64,000 nucleotides of DNA from JBBBNV01 sp037137075 (GCF_037137075.1 NZ_JBBBNV010000002.1:251466-315465); one strand, 5' to 3'. Shown: positions 1-8,916, counted from the first letter of the stretch. Translations and numbers: made by a program. Notes: a model not told the origin generated them from the sequence alone.

Positions 1-1
1 G

Positions 2-235
2 ATTCCGGCCATTCAGGCTTTGCAATTGCAGGTGATTTCCATGTTTGACCCTGGGGTAGATATATGCAAGGATGAATTGCCGCTGCTGCTGGAGGAGCTG
101 GATCGGGTAAAGATGTGGGCAAAGATTCATTTGGCTGAGGAAGACAGCGGGCATATGGAGCGGCGGATTCAAAATCTGACGCAGCGGCTAACAGAAATAT
201 TTACCGATGAGGGCATTGTCGTGTTTATCGGTTAA
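2..235 (+). CDS. C-terminal fragment of an unidentified protein
   Basis: The reading frame is open from the left edge of the window, so the true start lies outside it and only the last ~77 residues are visible. The fragment is acidic and probably helical, with Leu/Glu-rich stretches such as LPLLLEELDRVKMW and a short hydrophobic end (GIVVFIG). There is no membrane segment or cysteine motif. It is followed by a ~100 bp gap before the DUF420 gene on the same strand. I do not recognise the family and propose no function. Confidence 0.5.
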   Translation: MPAIQALQLQVISMFDPGVDICKDELPLLLEELDRVKMWAKIHLAEEDSGHMERRIQNLTQRLTEIFTDEGIVVFIG

Positions 236-338
236 TCATTGATAGACGAAGCTTGCACATTGGTAATGATCGTAAGAAAGATGAATGCAGCAGCCTTGGA
301 ACGGCACAATAAGGATCGAGAAGTCAGGAGGAGTACAT

Positions 339-890
339 ATGCAATCAAGTCATAGCAATCAGGAAGGGAACAATCCCCGCAATTTTACGCCGTTAATCAC
401 GATTCTTTCCATCGTGCTGATCGGCCTGATTTCAGCTTTGTTTTTTCTCCCCGGATACAAAGGGACACTGGGCTTCGATGTGACGATTTTTCCCCTGCTG
501 AATGCCATTTTCAACTGCTTTACGTTTATTAGCCTGCTGCTGGCGCTCATTTTTGTGAAAAAGAAAAAAATAACGCTGCACCGGAACTTTATTCTCGCAG
601 CGTTCTGTTCGACGGCGTTATTTCTCGTGTCGTATGTCATTTATCATTCGCTGACGGAGCCGACGCGGTTCGGCGGCGACCCTTTTTGGAAAGGCGTCTA
701 TTTGTTTATTCTGCTTACCCACATCGTTCTTGCGGCTGTGAATGTGCCGCTCGCTCTGTTTACGGTGACACGAGGCTTCACGAAGCAGGTGGAGCGCCAC
801 CGCCGGATTGCCCGGTGGACGATGCCGATTTGGCTTTATGTCAGTCTCACCGGTGTGCTTGTGTATATTATGATCTCGCCGTACTACTAA
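339..890 (+). CDS. DUF420 membrane protein (CtaM/YozB-like)
   Basis: This 183-residue polytopic membrane protein has about five hydrophobic segments and conserved-looking histidines (LHRNF near residue 79, VIYHS, LTHIVLA, VERHRR), as in the DUF420 family. Bacillus YozB and Staphylococcus CtaM belong to this family. CtaM is needed for activity of the haem-A cytochrome aa3 oxidase, so a role in oxidase maturation is likely by family membership. The ATG at 339 was chosen over an in-frame upstream start at 285 because AGGAGGA lies at 326-332, correctly spaced. No other cytochrome oxidase gene is visible here. A strong terminator follows, so the gene ends its transcript. Confidence 0.8.
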   Translation: MQSSHSNQEGNNPRNFTPLITILSIVLIGLISALFFLPGYKGTLGFDVTIFPLLNAIFNCFTFISLLLALIFVKKKKITLHRNFILAAFCSTALFLVSYVIYHSLTEPTRFGGDPFWKGVYLFILLTHIVLAAVNVPLALFTVTRGFTKQVERHRRIARWTMPIWLYVSLTGVLVYIMISPYY

Positions 891-914
891 GATGCTGCGG
901 TGAAAATAAGGCTT

Positions 915-960
915 GCGGCCGGGATGGTGTTCACTCACTGTCCCGGCCGATTTTTTTTCC
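915..960 (+). terminator. Rho-independent terminator after the DUF420 gene
   Basis: The 9-bp inverted repeat CGGCCGGGA / TCCCGGCCG (916-924 and 941-949) is followed at once by a run of eight T. It lies 25 bp after the DUF420 stop codon. Confidence 0.85.
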
Positions 961-1131
961 ATTTGAAGGTTGCGATACTTCTGAAAATTTCCCTCCGCTG
1001 CACGCCTGCAGCTGCCCCGGCTAATCCCGTCCTGCGTCATCCTATAGGCGTAAGCAGGATACACACTTTTTAAGGATAGCGCCTCCGGCTTACCATATTT
1101 GTTCACCTACATAACAAGGCTAGGAGGGGGG

Positions 1132-2226
1132 CTAGACGCCCTTGCTTTCCGCCTCCAGGCTAAATCTGGACAGCAGCTGCCAAATGAGATCTCTCCGGCT
1201 GGATACCCCGGTTTTGGCAAAGATTGATTTGAGATGATCCTGTACGGTGTAGGCCGTAATATGGAGCGACCGGGCCAGCTCTTTCGTGGAATATCCCCGC
1301 ATAATCCCCTCTAACACTTGCTTCTCGCGAACCGACAAGGCATAGGCCTCCGTAATGATAGGCAGCATATCGGCCGGCTTGGCCGGCTCAAGCCATACTG
1401 CAAGCTGGACGCCATGCTCAGATCCGTTTAAGAGACTGGCCCGGATGGTCAAAAACGGTCCTTCCGGCATTCGGATACAAACCTTAGCCAGAGGGGAGTC
1501 TTTTCCCTCTGCTGATTCAGACAACGCGCGGGAGCAGACTGCCCGGATCGGACGCGGAAGAACGGCGCTTTCGATGCCCTCGGCCTTGCGGAGCCGGGCC
1601 AGCCACTGCTCGGCCGTAGCATTGAATGAGCTAATCTCCAGCTGCCCGGTAAGCATGAGAATCCCAGGCTCATCCTCAAGCCAGTCCGCCTTCTCCAAGG
1701 GCAGGGCCAGGCTTGTTTTGCGTAAGCAGCGGGCGATGCATGGGATAAGCGAGGACAGAAAGCTGCGCTCTTGCTCATCAAATAACGGCTGGTCCGCCCT
1801 GCGGAATAAGGTGAGATATCCCCAGCAGGCCCCCTCAATGACCAGCGCCGCCCGCAATTCATCCTTAAACCCCGCAGGCTGCAAAACATCCCGGTACCGG
1901 CCGCTTAATTCCAGTGATCCTCCCGTTGCGGCACTTAATGTCGCTAGGGTATCGGCTTTCCGGGTCAGATCGTCGTAGGCATTATAATCCTCACGAAGGT
2001 ATTCATATTCAAACAGCTTTGCATGGATCGCTTCGACTCCTTCTTCTGTAGCGGCCCCTGTCGACAGCAGCGTGTTCGGGTCTATGGCTGTGCAGCACGC
2101 CGCAGCAAAGGGCACTCCTTCCCGAAGCAGTTCAATGAGTGAAGTCCGGTACGCCTGCGAAGAGACGGCGGCCTCCCCGAGTGCAGTGACTTTTTTTCTG
2201 AGCATTTCCTGTTGTAATTGGATCAT
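1132..2226 (-). CDS. LuxR-type transcriptional regulator with GAF-like sensor region
   Basis: This 364-residue regulator ends in a typical LuxR/GerE helix-turn-helix at about residues 295-350 (SVREKQVLEGIMRGYSTKEL, then a recognition helix around TVQDHLKSIFAKTG). The N-terminal ~180 residues look like a GAF or PAS-type sensor region (for example ALVIEGACWGYLTLFR); I see no phosphoacceptor receiver domain. The gene is divergent from the transporter operon starting at 2375, with a 148-bp shared intergenic region. That arrangement makes local regulation of the operon plausible but not shown. The ligand is unknown. Confidence 0.8.
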   Translation of the reverse strand: MIQLQQEMLRKKVTALGEAAVSSQAYRTSLIELLREGVPFAAACCTAIDPNTLLSTGAATEEGVEAIHAKLFEYEYLREDYNAYDDLTRKADTLATLSAATGGSLELSGRYRDVLQPAGFKDELRAALVIEGACWGYLTLFRRADQPLFDEQERSFLSSLIPCIARCLRKTSLALPLEKADWLEDEPGILMLTGQLEISSFNATAEQWLARLRKAEGIESAVLPRPIRAVCSRALSESAEGKDSPLAKVCIRMPEGPFLTIRASLLNGSEHGVQLAVWLEPAKPADMLPIITEAYALSVREKQVLEGIMRGYSTKELARSLHITAYTVQDHLKSIFAKTGVSSRRDLIWQLLSRFSLEAESKGV

Positions 2227-2318
2227 ATTCGTCTCCCGTGCAAAGGTTCTTTTGCAGCTTCAGGCATGAAAATCCCATATTTGTGGGATGGCTGATTATT
2301 GTGCCTCATCCTTATAAT

Positions 2319-2333
2319 TGATAATGATTCTTA
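2319..2333. promoter_or_regulatory. Fur-like operator between the LuxR gene and the transporter operon
   Basis: TGATAATGATTCTTA matches 13 of 15 positions of the 7-1-7 Fur/PerR-type motif TGATAATNATTATCA. It lies in an AT-rich stretch ~45 bp upstream of the transporter operon, where an operator would be expected. It was assigned by eye only. PerR and Zur boxes are similar, so the metal or redox signal is not settled. Confidence 0.45.
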
Positions 2334-2374
2334 ATGATATTTTATAAGATTGATGAGGAGTTGGAAAGGGAAAT

Positions 2375-3376
2375 ATGGGATGGGGACACCGCTGCTTGCT
2401 TTATATCTCAATTATAAGTGTTATGGCTTTGGCCGTGTTAACCGGTTGTGCTGCAAATACAAAGGAGGCTGCTGCACCTGCGGCCGCTGCGAATAAGGAA
2501 CAGAGCCTGCAGGAGGTAACGCTGCTGTCGCCCAAAGCGCCTTCCCTCATTCCGGCATTGCTGGCGGAGACGAAGCAGGATAGCGGTATATCGCTGAAGG
2601 TGGAGACGTGGGATACCATTGAGCAGCTGCTGGCCCGCGTTCAAAGCCCGGATGCACTGTTTATTGCCGCGCCACTGAATGTGGGGGCGAATATGGCGGC
2701 GAAAGGTCTGCCGCTTCAACTGATTCATGTCAATACATGGGGATCTATGTATTTGGTCACTATGGACCCGGGGACGGCAAGCCTGGCGGATTTGGCGAAT
2801 GAAACGGTCCATATTCCCGGCCAAAGCGGCCCGCCGGAAATAATAACGAAATTTGTGCTGAAGGAAAACAGCCTTGACGCCAAGGTGAAGCTGGCATACG
2901 GCACGGTACCTGACATCGTTCAGCAGCTGGCTGCGGGGACGATCAAGCACGCCGTTTTGCCGGAGCCTGTATTAAGCGGGCTGCGTCTGCAGCAGCAAGG
3001 CCGTGTGAAGGAGGTGGCCGACTTCCAGCAAGTATGGCGGACGATGTACGGACAGGATTTGCCGCAAACCGGTATTTTCGTCAACCGAAAATGGGCTCAG
3101 GCGCATCCGAACGAAATCGCCCGGTTCCAGGAGCTTTACCGGTCGGCGCTGCAGGAAACGGTGCGGCAGCCGGACGCGGCGCTCAAGCAGGCGGCGGGGG
3201 CATTCGGCATTCCTGAAGCGGTGCTGGCCGAGGCAATGCCCAAGATTAGCTTGATATTCAAAGATGCCCGAGAGGCAAGGCCGGAAGTGGAGCGCTATTT
3301 TAACATTCTGCTGCAAGCCGCCCCTGATTCCATTGGAGGAGCTTTACCGGATGACGGCTTCTACTACGGCTCGTAA
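2375..3376 (+). CDS. SsuA/TauA-like ABC transporter substrate-binding lipoprotein
   Basis: This 333-residue secreted binding protein starts with a lipoprotein signal peptide: basic MGWGHR, a hydrophobic stretch and the lipobox LTGC with the acylated Cys at residue 25. An Ala-rich linker follows, then a fold with features of NMT1/SsuA-type solute receptors (VTLLSPKAPSLIPALLAE, then ADLANETVHIPGQSGPPE). The next two genes encode the permease and ATPase, giving a complete importer of the nitrate/sulfonate/taurine class. The real substrate is unknown. The start has GGAAAGGG immediately upstream, a rather short spacing. The 3' end overlaps the permease gene. Confidence 0.85.
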   Translation: MGWGHRCLLYISIISVMALAVLTGCAANTKEAAAPAAAANKEQSLQEVTLLSPKAPSLIPALLAETKQDSGISLKVETWDTIEQLLARVQSPDALFIAAPLNVGANMAAKGLPLQLIHVNTWGSMYLVTMDPGTASLADLANETVHIPGQSGPPEIITKFVLKENSLDAKVKLAYGTVPDIVQQLAAGTIKHAVLPEPVLSGLRLQQQGRVKEVADFQQVWRTMYGQDLPQTGIFVNRKWAQAHPNEIARFQELYRSALQETVRQPDAALKQAAGAFGIPEAVLAEAMPKISLIFKDAREARPEVERYFNILLQAAPDSIGGALPDDGFYYGS

Positions 3377-4127
3377 GCAGGCGCCCGGCTGGATCACGTA
3401 TCTGGTGCTGATTGTCGCTTGGGAGGGAACAGCGAGAATTTACCCCTCGGTTGTTCTTCCGGGCCCTCTTGAAACGCTGCATACCCTGGCTAAGCTGTTT
3501 GCGGAAGGCCGGATATGGAAGCCGCTGGAGCTTTCGTTTCTCCGCTTTGCGGCGGGATTCGGGCTGTCCTTCCTGCTGGGGACTTTGCTTGGCATCGGCT
3601 GCGGTATCTACGACAGGCTTTATGCTTTTATCCGGCCCGTCGTAGGCTTGCTTCAGGCAATTCCTCCGGTTTCCTGGATTTTGCTCGCGATTCTTTGGTT
3701 CGGTGTCCATGGGGGTGCACAGGTGCTGGTGGTCACGGTGGCGTTATTTCCCGTATTTTTCTTTAACTCTGTGCAGGGAATACGGCAGGTTTCCCGGGAG
3801 ATGCTGGAGATGGCCCAGGTGTTCCGCGTGCCCCGAAGCAAGCAAATGCGGGACATTTATTTTCCTGCCCTCGCGCCCTTTTGGTCCGCCGCTTTAACCG
3901 TCAACCTCGGCACTGGCTGGAAGACGGTCGTTATGTCCGAGCTGATTAGCGGGCAGACTGGCATTGGAGCCGCAATGAATACAGCCAGAATTTATTTGAA
4001 GACGGATGAAGTCATGGCATGGACGCTGCTTGTGGCTGTTTTGGGCATGGGGCTTGAAGCAGCGGCACGGGGATGGCTGGCAAGGAAGAGAGCGAGGAAC
4101 GTATGCGATTCGAACATATCTCCATAG
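3351..4127 (+). CDS. SsuC/TauC-like ABC transporter permease
   Basis: This 258-residue inner-membrane permease belongs to the binding-protein-dependent transporter class. It has about six hydrophobic segments and an EAA-type cytoplasmic loop (EMLEMAQVFRVPRSKQMRD and the following FPALAPF). The ATG at 3351 is preferred because GGAGGA lies 10 bp upstream and the protein then has the usual length; upstream in-frame starts would overlap the binding-protein gene much further. It overlaps the preceding gene by 26 bp and the ATPase gene by 25 bp, indicating tight translational coupling. Confidence 0.85.
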   Translation: MTASTTARKQAPGWITYLVLIVAWEGTARIYPSVVLPGPLETLHTLAKLFAEGRIWKPLELSFLRFAAGFGLSFLLGTLLGIGCGIYDRLYAFIRPVVGLLQAIPPVSWILLAILWFGVHGGAQVLVVTVALFPVFFFNSVQGIRQVSREMLEMAQVFRVPRSKQMRDIYFPALAPFWSAALTVNLGTGWKTVVMSELISGQTGIGAAMNTARIYLKTDEVMAWTLLVAVLGMGLEAAARGWLARKRARNVCDSNISP

Positions 4128-4804
4128 CGTATGGGAGCCGGCAAATATTCAAAGAGTTCTCATTCGCCCTGGATCCCGGTCAAATCACGTGTGTCATGGG
4201 GGCATCAGGTATTGGCAAAACGACAATGCTCCGTATGGCGGCAGGGCTGGAACGGCCGTCATCAGGCATAATCCGGCGGCCCGGCGCTGCACGGACCGGC
4301 ATGGTATTTCAGGAGCCCAGGCTGCTCCCCGGGAAAACCGTGCTGGACAACATCCTCTGGGTGCTGGATCAGCCCAAACGCAGGGAAGCGCAGCAGCAGG
4401 CCCGCGCACTATTAGATGCAGCAGGCCTGGCGCAGGCAGCGGGCGATTACCCGCAGCAGCTGAGCGGCGGCATGCGGCAGCGGGCCGCGGTTGTCCGCGC
4501 TTTTGCCGCCGAGCCGGATCTGCTCGTGATGGATGAGCCTTTTCAAAGCCTGGATATGGCTTCGCGTCAGGAGATGTATGCGCTGCTGCTGCGTTTGCAT
4601 CATAGCGGCAGGCCGACAGTGCTGCTGGTCACCCACGATCTGGAGGAGGCGCTGACGCTGGGGACCCGTATTGTTGTCCTGGGCGGCTCCCCTGTTGAAG
4701 TTGTGCTCGATGTGGCAGCGGCGAGGGAGGAAGGCGGACCTTATTTCAGCGAAGCGGATCGTCTGCGGCTGGCGCAGATGACCAGGGGAACGGCCACTTT
4801 TTAA
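4103..4804 (+). CDS. SsuB/TauB-like ABC transporter ATP-binding protein
   Basis: This 233-residue ATPase carries all the nucleotide-binding motifs: Walker A GASGIGKTT (33-41), Q-loop Gln (about 70), signature LSGGM (120-124), Walker B LLVMDEP (140-146) and the H-loop His in VTHD (about 178). It powers the importer formed with the two preceding genes. The ATG at 4103 has GAGG a few bases upstream and starts directly at the first beta strand (MRFEHISIAYG). An ATG at 4073 in the same frame would add only a charged leader. Confidence 0.88.
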   Translation: MRFEHISIAYGSRQIFKEFSFALDPGQITCVMGASGIGKTTMLRMAAGLERPSSGIIRRPGAARTGMVFQEPRLLPGKTVLDNILWVLDQPKRREAQQQARALLDAAGLAQAAGDYPQQLSGGMRQRAAVVRAFAAEPDLLVMDEPFQSLDMASRQEMYALLLRLHHSGRPTVLLVTHDLEEALTLGTRIVVLGGSPVEVVLDVAAAREEGGPYFSEADRLRLAQMTRGTATF

Positions 4805-4823
4805 AAGAATGGAGCAATCAGCT

Positions 4824-5534
4824 ATGAATCAACCGAATTCACGTATGAGCTGGGACCATCCGGATGTCAGCCGGTATGAACAGACGATTTCACGCAAAAT
4901 ACCCGGATATCTGCTGCTGTATGATATGACCGCTCGGCTGCTTACCTCGCTGCTAAAGCATACTGGAGAGTCTGCCCGCGTGCTGGTGGTGGGCGCAGGC
5001 GGCGGACAGGAGCTGGTCACACTGGGGAGAAGGCATGCGCATTGGACGTTTACGGGGCTTGATCCATCCTCCCGGATGCTGGACCTGGCCAAGCAGCGTG
5101 TGGAGCAGGCACTGCCCGGGGATCGGGTAACCTATATCGAGGGAACCGTCGATCGTTTGCCTGAGCAGCCTTCATATGATGCTGCCACCTGCCTGCTGGT
5201 GCTTCATTTTGTAAAGGGGACGGAGGCCAAACAAAAGCTGCTGCGCGGAATCGCCGAACGCTTGAAGCCGGGTGCGCCTGTCTTTGTCGCGTCGATTAAC
5301 GGGGACCCCGAATCCCCGGCCTTCTCAAGCCAGATGCAAGCCTGGAAAAGCCACATGCTGGACAATGGCATTCCGCTGCAGGATTGGGAGCGGTTTGCCG
5401 CATCCATCGGAAATGAATCCGATCCGGTTCCTCCCGCCGTTGTGGTTGATTTGTTGACGGAGGCGGGATTCTCACAAATCTCGTGCTTTTTCGGCGCTTA
5501 TTTAATTGACGCCTGGTTTGCCGTGAAGGCCTAG
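4824..5534 (+). CDS. Class I SAM-dependent methyltransferase
   Basis: This 236-residue enzyme has the Rossmann SAM-binding signature VLVVGAGGGQELVTLG and the acidic post-motif FTGLDPSSRMLDLA. Later strand signatures (ATCLLVLHFV, RLKPGAPVFVASI) also fit a small-molecule methyltransferase. It follows the ABC ATPase by 19 bp and precedes the dehydrogenase gene by 33 bp, so it belongs to the same operon. GGAG at 4811-4814 favours ATG 4824 over ATG 4809. Its substrate is unknown; co-transcription with a transporter and a reductase suggests it acts on the imported or a locally made small molecule. Confidence 0.8.
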   Translation: MNQPNSRMSWDHPDVSRYEQTISRKIPGYLLLYDMTARLLTSLLKHTGESARVLVVGAGGGQELVTLGRRHAHWTFTGLDPSSRMLDLAKQRVEQALPGDRVTYIEGTVDRLPEQPSYDAATCLLVLHFVKGTEAKQKLLRGIAERLKPGAPVFVASINGDPESPAFSSQMQAWKSHMLDNGIPLQDWERFAASIGNESDPVPPAVVVDLLTEAGFSQISCFFGAYLIDAWFAVKA

Positions 5535-5567
5535 CGGAAGGAAGGCAGGAAGGAAGCAGGCGCGGTG

Positions 5568-6662
5568 ATGAAGGACCATATTCTTGTTGTTGGCGGCTAT
5601 GGCCGCGTGGGCCAAACGATTTGCCGGTTCCTGGGCGACCGTTATCCCGGGAAGGTATATGCGGCCGGAAGAAGTCTGGAGCGGGCCGTCCGATTTTGCG
5701 GGGAAACAGAAGGGCGGGTCCTGCCGCTGCAGGTGGACATTACCGAACCGTCCGGGCTGCAGGTGCTGGACAGCGCCAAGCTGGTGGTCATGTGCCTGGA
5801 TCAGCACGACACGGCGTTCGTTCAGGCCTGCCTGGAGCGGGGAACGCATTATGTGGATATTTCAGCGAAGGGCGATTTTTTGGCCCGGGTCGAAGGCCTG
5901 CAATCTGCAGCACGGGCTAACGGCGCGACGGCGGTGCTTAGTGTTGGTCTAGCGCCGGGTATGACGAATCTGATGGCCGCTCAGGCCTCGAAGCTGCTGG
6001 ATGAGACGGAGGCAATCGATATCTTCATTATGCTCGGGCTCGGGGATCAGCATGGGAAAGCAGCGATGGAATGGACGATCGACCATTTGAATTCCAGCTT
6101 TGACGTAACGGAAGGCGGCCGGACGAAGCGGGTACAGAGCTTCACGGACAGGAAAACCGCAGATTTTGGCGGCGCTCTCGGGCAAAGCACGGCCTACCGC
6201 TTTCCGTTCTCCGACCAGCAAACATTGGCCCGGACCTTGTCCGTGCCTTCTGTATCCACCCGTCTTTGCTTTGATTCCAGCCTGACGACGGCTCTCGTCA
6301 GCGGGCTTCAAAGCATCGGGGTGTTCCGGCTGCTTCGCTTCCGGGCTGTCCGCCGGTTGATGGTTCAGAGCTTCGGCGCTGTACGATTTGGGGAAGAGCT
6401 GTTTGCGGTTAAGGTGGAGGCCCGGGGCCGATCCGGACAGAAGCCGGCCTTGGCGGAATGCTTCTTCCATGGCAACAACGAAGCGGAGCTGACCGCCAGA
6501 GCTGCCGGTTCTGTGGCGGATTCGGTGTACCGGCGATCCTTCCCGGCGGGAGTGCATCATATCGAGCAGCTCTTTGATCTGCATTCGCTCCGCCCTGCCG
6601 TTCAGGAAGGAACAACGCTGGAAATCTGCCTGAATGGGCAAGTGCTGGGGAAGGAAATATAG
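5568..6662 (+). CDS. Saccharopine-dehydrogenase-like NAD(P)-binding protein
   Basis: This 364-residue protein begins with a dinucleotide-binding fold (ILVVGGYGRVGQTICRFLG, then YAAGRSLERA) and continues as in saccharopine-dehydrogenase-like reductases, including SVGLAPGMTNLMAAQASKLL. Enzymes of this superfamily reduce or oxidise secondary amines or related intermediates, but the substrate here cannot be named. ATG 5568 (or GTG 5565) has a purine-rich GGAAGGAAG site upstream. It is the last gene of the transporter operon; a terminator follows at 6691. Confidence 0.75.
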   Translation: MKDHILVVGGYGRVGQTICRFLGDRYPGKVYAAGRSLERAVRFCGETEGRVLPLQVDITEPSGLQVLDSAKLVVMCLDQHDTAFVQACLERGTHYVDISAKGDFLARVEGLQSAARANGATAVLSVGLAPGMTNLMAAQASKLLDETEAIDIFIMLGLGDQHGKAAMEWTIDHLNSSFDVTEGGRTKRVQSFTDRKTADFGGALGQSTAYRFPFSDQQTLARTLSVPSVSTRLCFDSSLTTALVSGLQSIGVFRLLRFRAVRRLMVQSFGAVRFGEELFAVKVEARGRSGQKPALAECFFHGNNEAELTARAAGSVADSVYRRSFPAGVHHIEQLFDLHSLRPAVQEGTTLEICLNGQVLGKEI

Positions 6663-6690
6663 GCATGTTGAGATAAAGTAGCAGGTCCGG

Positions 6691-6721
6691 GCCGCCAGAA
6701 GGAATCTGGCGGCTTCTTTGT
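6691..6721 (+). terminator. Rho-independent terminator of the transporter operon
   Basis: A perfect 9-bp stem, GCCGCCAGA (6691-6699) with TCTGGCGGC (6705-6713), has a 5-base loop and is followed by TTCTTTG. It lies ~30 bp after the dehydrogenase stop. Confidence 0.8.
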
Positions 6722-6838
6722 GTACACTGGCAGGCTGCCAACAAACATTCGGAAACGCCCTGCGCAGAGCGCGGAGGTTTATGGTAAAATTAACCTGCGT
6801 CTGCTTGCTGCCGGCAAGCTTTCAGAAAGGAGACTTTT

Positions 6839-7765
6839 ATGGAACCGACAACCATTTTTCCAGTCAGAGAGCACATTCCTTTTTTACAAGCGGCTACGGA
6901 TATTATTCCGATTGATAAAGGGTACTCCAGCGACAAAAAGTACAAGGTTATCGTCAATAATGAGCCATACCTGCTTAAAACGTTTGCTTCCTCCCATCTT
7001 CAAGCCAAGCGGAATGAATATGACATCCTGCAAAAAATGACCGAAATCGGCGTAAAATGCTCCAGACCCGTCGAGCTCGGGCACGTTCCTGATATGGGCT
7101 TCGGTTATCAGGTGCTGACTTATTTGGAGGGGGAGGATGCAGCTGATCAGCTGCCGTTATACTCCGAGGAGGAGCAGTACCGTATCGGCCTGGAGGCCGG
7201 GCAGCTGCTGCTTGCCATGCATCAATACGAAGCGCCTCCATCGATTGCACCCTGGGAGGACAGAAAGCTTCGCAAGCACCGGAGGTATATGGAACGGTAT
7301 CCGATGTGCGGCGCCAAAGTAACACAGGAAGAGCGGGTCATCGCGTTTATCGAACGGCATCTTCCATTAATGAAGGGGCGGCCCAATTTGTTCCAGCATG
7401 ACGATTTTCATGTCGGAAATTTGATCGTCCGGGACGGCAGTCTTACCGGAGTGATTGATTTCAACCGGATGGATTGGGGGGATCCGGTCCATGAGTTTCT
7501 GAAGGCGGGAATGTTCAGCGCGGAGGTCAGTGTCCCGTTCAGCATCGGCCAAATCCGCGGCTACCATCAGGGACGGGATCCGGATGAGCAGTTCTGGATG
7601 CTGTATTCGCTTTATTTGGCAATGAGTACGATTTCCTCAGCAGTTTGGATTTCCGAGGTGAAGCCTGAGGAAACGGATATGATGATGGCAAAAGTCGACC
7701 GGATGCTGGACGATCATCATGGCTTCGAGCGTATTCGGCCGGACTGGTACCAGCAGCAAATGTAA
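6839..7765 (+). CDS. Aminoglycoside-phosphotransferase-family kinase-fold protein
   Basis: This 308-residue protein has the catalytic motifs of the APH/choline-kinase fold: a possible ATP-binding lysine at 47 (YLLKTF), the Brenner motif HDDFHVGN (H187, D189, N194) and the metal-binding Asp in VIDFNRMDWGDP (D207). A clear ribosome binding site (AAAGGAGA) precedes the ATG. The family contains antibiotic phosphotransferases but also many metabolic small-molecule kinases, and nothing here points to drug resistance. It appears to be a single-gene transcript between the terminator at 6691 and the hydrolase gene. Confidence 0.8.
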   Translation: MEPTTIFPVREHIPFLQAATDIIPIDKGYSSDKKYKVIVNNEPYLLKTFASSHLQAKRNEYDILQKMTEIGVKCSRPVELGHVPDMGFGYQVLTYLEGEDAADQLPLYSEEEQYRIGLEAGQLLLAMHQYEAPPSIAPWEDRKLRKHRRYMERYPMCGAKVTQEERVIAFIERHLPLMKGRPNLFQHDDFHVGNLIVRDGSLTGVIDFNRMDWGDPVHEFLKAGMFSAEVSVPFSIGQIRGYHQGRDPDEQFWMLYSLYLAMSTISSAVWISEVKPEETDMMMAKVDRMLDDHHGFERIRPDWYQQQM

Positions 7766-7926
7766 TGCGCCTGCCTTTTGGTCAAGCTTGAATGAGAATT
7801 TAACGACAGGCTTGAATGGGCTGGAGGAGGAAGGCGCTGCTTCGCCGGACAGAAGTTTTGTGAGAGACGAAGCTATAGCGAAAACGAGTATGGCTCCATT
7901 GATTAGGGGCTGGAGGAGGACGCGGG

Positions 7927-8619
7927 ATGCCGGTACGGAAGGTTTACGGGAGGCAAGAAGCTGATGGACAGGGAGCCTTGGGCTATCAGCTGTTTTTGCC
8001 GATAGACTATGAAGCGGAGCCGGAGAAACGATGGCCGGTTATTTTATTTTTACACGGCATCAAAAAACGGGGGTCTAATCTGGGTGATTTAGACGGATAC
8101 GGATTACTCGGTATCGCGGAGGAAACCCCGGGCTTCGGCTTTGTCGTCATCGTTCCGCAATGCCCGGCGGAGTCCTCCTGGCCGAAGGAGCGGGCCTCCG
8201 TGCTGGCTCTGCTGGATAGTGTGCAGCAGCACTACAGGACAGATGCCAAGCAAGTGCTGCTTACCGGGTTCAGCATGGGCGGAAACGGCGTGTGGGATCT
8301 AGCGGACTATGCTTCCGACCGGTTTGCCGCGGCGGCGCCGCTAGCCGGTTATTATGACGCCGATCGAGCGTCTTTATTTGGCGATATGCCGATCTGGACT
8401 TTTCACGGAGAAGCGGATGATGTGGTGCCGGTTCAGCGGACACAAGACGTGGTGGCGGCATTACAGCTCGCAGGGAAAAATGTCCGTTGTACCCTGCTGC
8501 CTGAGTTGAAACATCCGATCATGGATGCGGTTTACCGCGATCCGGCTCTGTTTGAATGGTTTTTGGAACAGGTGAAACCGGAGTGCTCTTCTCATCGGCC
8601 GGAGGGTCATAGCGAGTAG
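7927..8619 (+). CDS. Alpha/beta hydrolase (esterase/peptidase-like)
   Basis: This 230-residue cytoplasmic enzyme has an oxyanion-hole strand (VILFLHGIKKRG), the nucleophile elbow GFSMGG (Ser116), an acidic residue in HGEADDVVP (Asp164 or Asp165) and a C-terminal His in ELKHPIMD (His196). This is a complete serine-hydrolase triad of the dienelactone-hydrolase/prolyl-oligopeptidase-like class. No signal peptide is seen. GGAGGA at 7914-7920 supports the ATG at 7927. The substrate is unknown. Its stop codon is in the same frame as the acetyltransferase relic that follows. Confidence 0.75.
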   Translation: MPVRKVYGRQEADGQGALGYQLFLPIDYEAEPEKRWPVILFLHGIKKRGSNLGDLDGYGLLGIAEETPGFGFVVIVPQCPAESSWPKERASVLALLDSVQQHYRTDAKQVLLTGFSMGGNGVWDLADYASDRFAAAAPLAGYYDADRASLFGDMPIWTFHGEADDVVPVQRTQDVVAALQLAGKNVRCTLLPELKHPIMDAVYRDPALFEWFLEQVKPECSSHRPEGHSE

Positions 8620-8916
8620 ACAAGAGGGTCTGTCTGCAAAGCGGCAGGCTGGGGACAGGGCATGATGACCGAGGCGCTTCAGGAAATGATACAATATGGG
8701 TTCGAAGAGCTCGCGCTTAACCGCATCGAGGCGCTGATTGATCCGGGGCACAGTCGCTCCCGGAACGTACTTCTTCGTCTGAATTTTACAGAAGAAGGAT
8801 TGCTTCGCAGCTATTTTTATGAAAAACACCGTTTCGTGGATGCCGGGGTGTATGCTTTACTGAAAAGCGAAGCTAGGCACCTGCGGCTGCACACAGGAAA
8901 GGACAATTCCAAATGA
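8620..8916 (+). pseudogene. 5'-truncated GNAT acetyltransferase relic (RimJ-like C-terminal half)
   Basis: The frame after the hydrolase stop encodes WGQGMMTEALQEMIQYGF from 8650, then LNRIEALIDPGHSRSRNVLL and a typical RimJ/RimL C-terminus. WGQG..TEAL is the acetyl-CoA-binding motif A of GNAT enzymes, normally near residue 100. The N-terminal ~100 residues are missing, and the upstream sequence in frame is unrelated and bounded by the hydrolase stop at 8617-8619. The fragment lacks the first strands of the fold and is unlikely to be active. It looks like the remains of a deletion that brought the hydrolase gene next to the relic. Confidence 0.65.

Noticed and set aside
2375..6662. Opine-metallophore (CntKLM) cluster
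   Set aside because: The transporter is SsuABC-type, and neither a nicotianamine-synthase-like protein nor a typical opine dehydrogenase was recognised. The metal link rests on one operator-like motif.
6839..7765. Antibiotic-resistance aminoglycoside phosphotransferase
   Set aside because: Only the general kinase fold is visible. There is no close resemblance to a known resistance subfamily and no resistance context.
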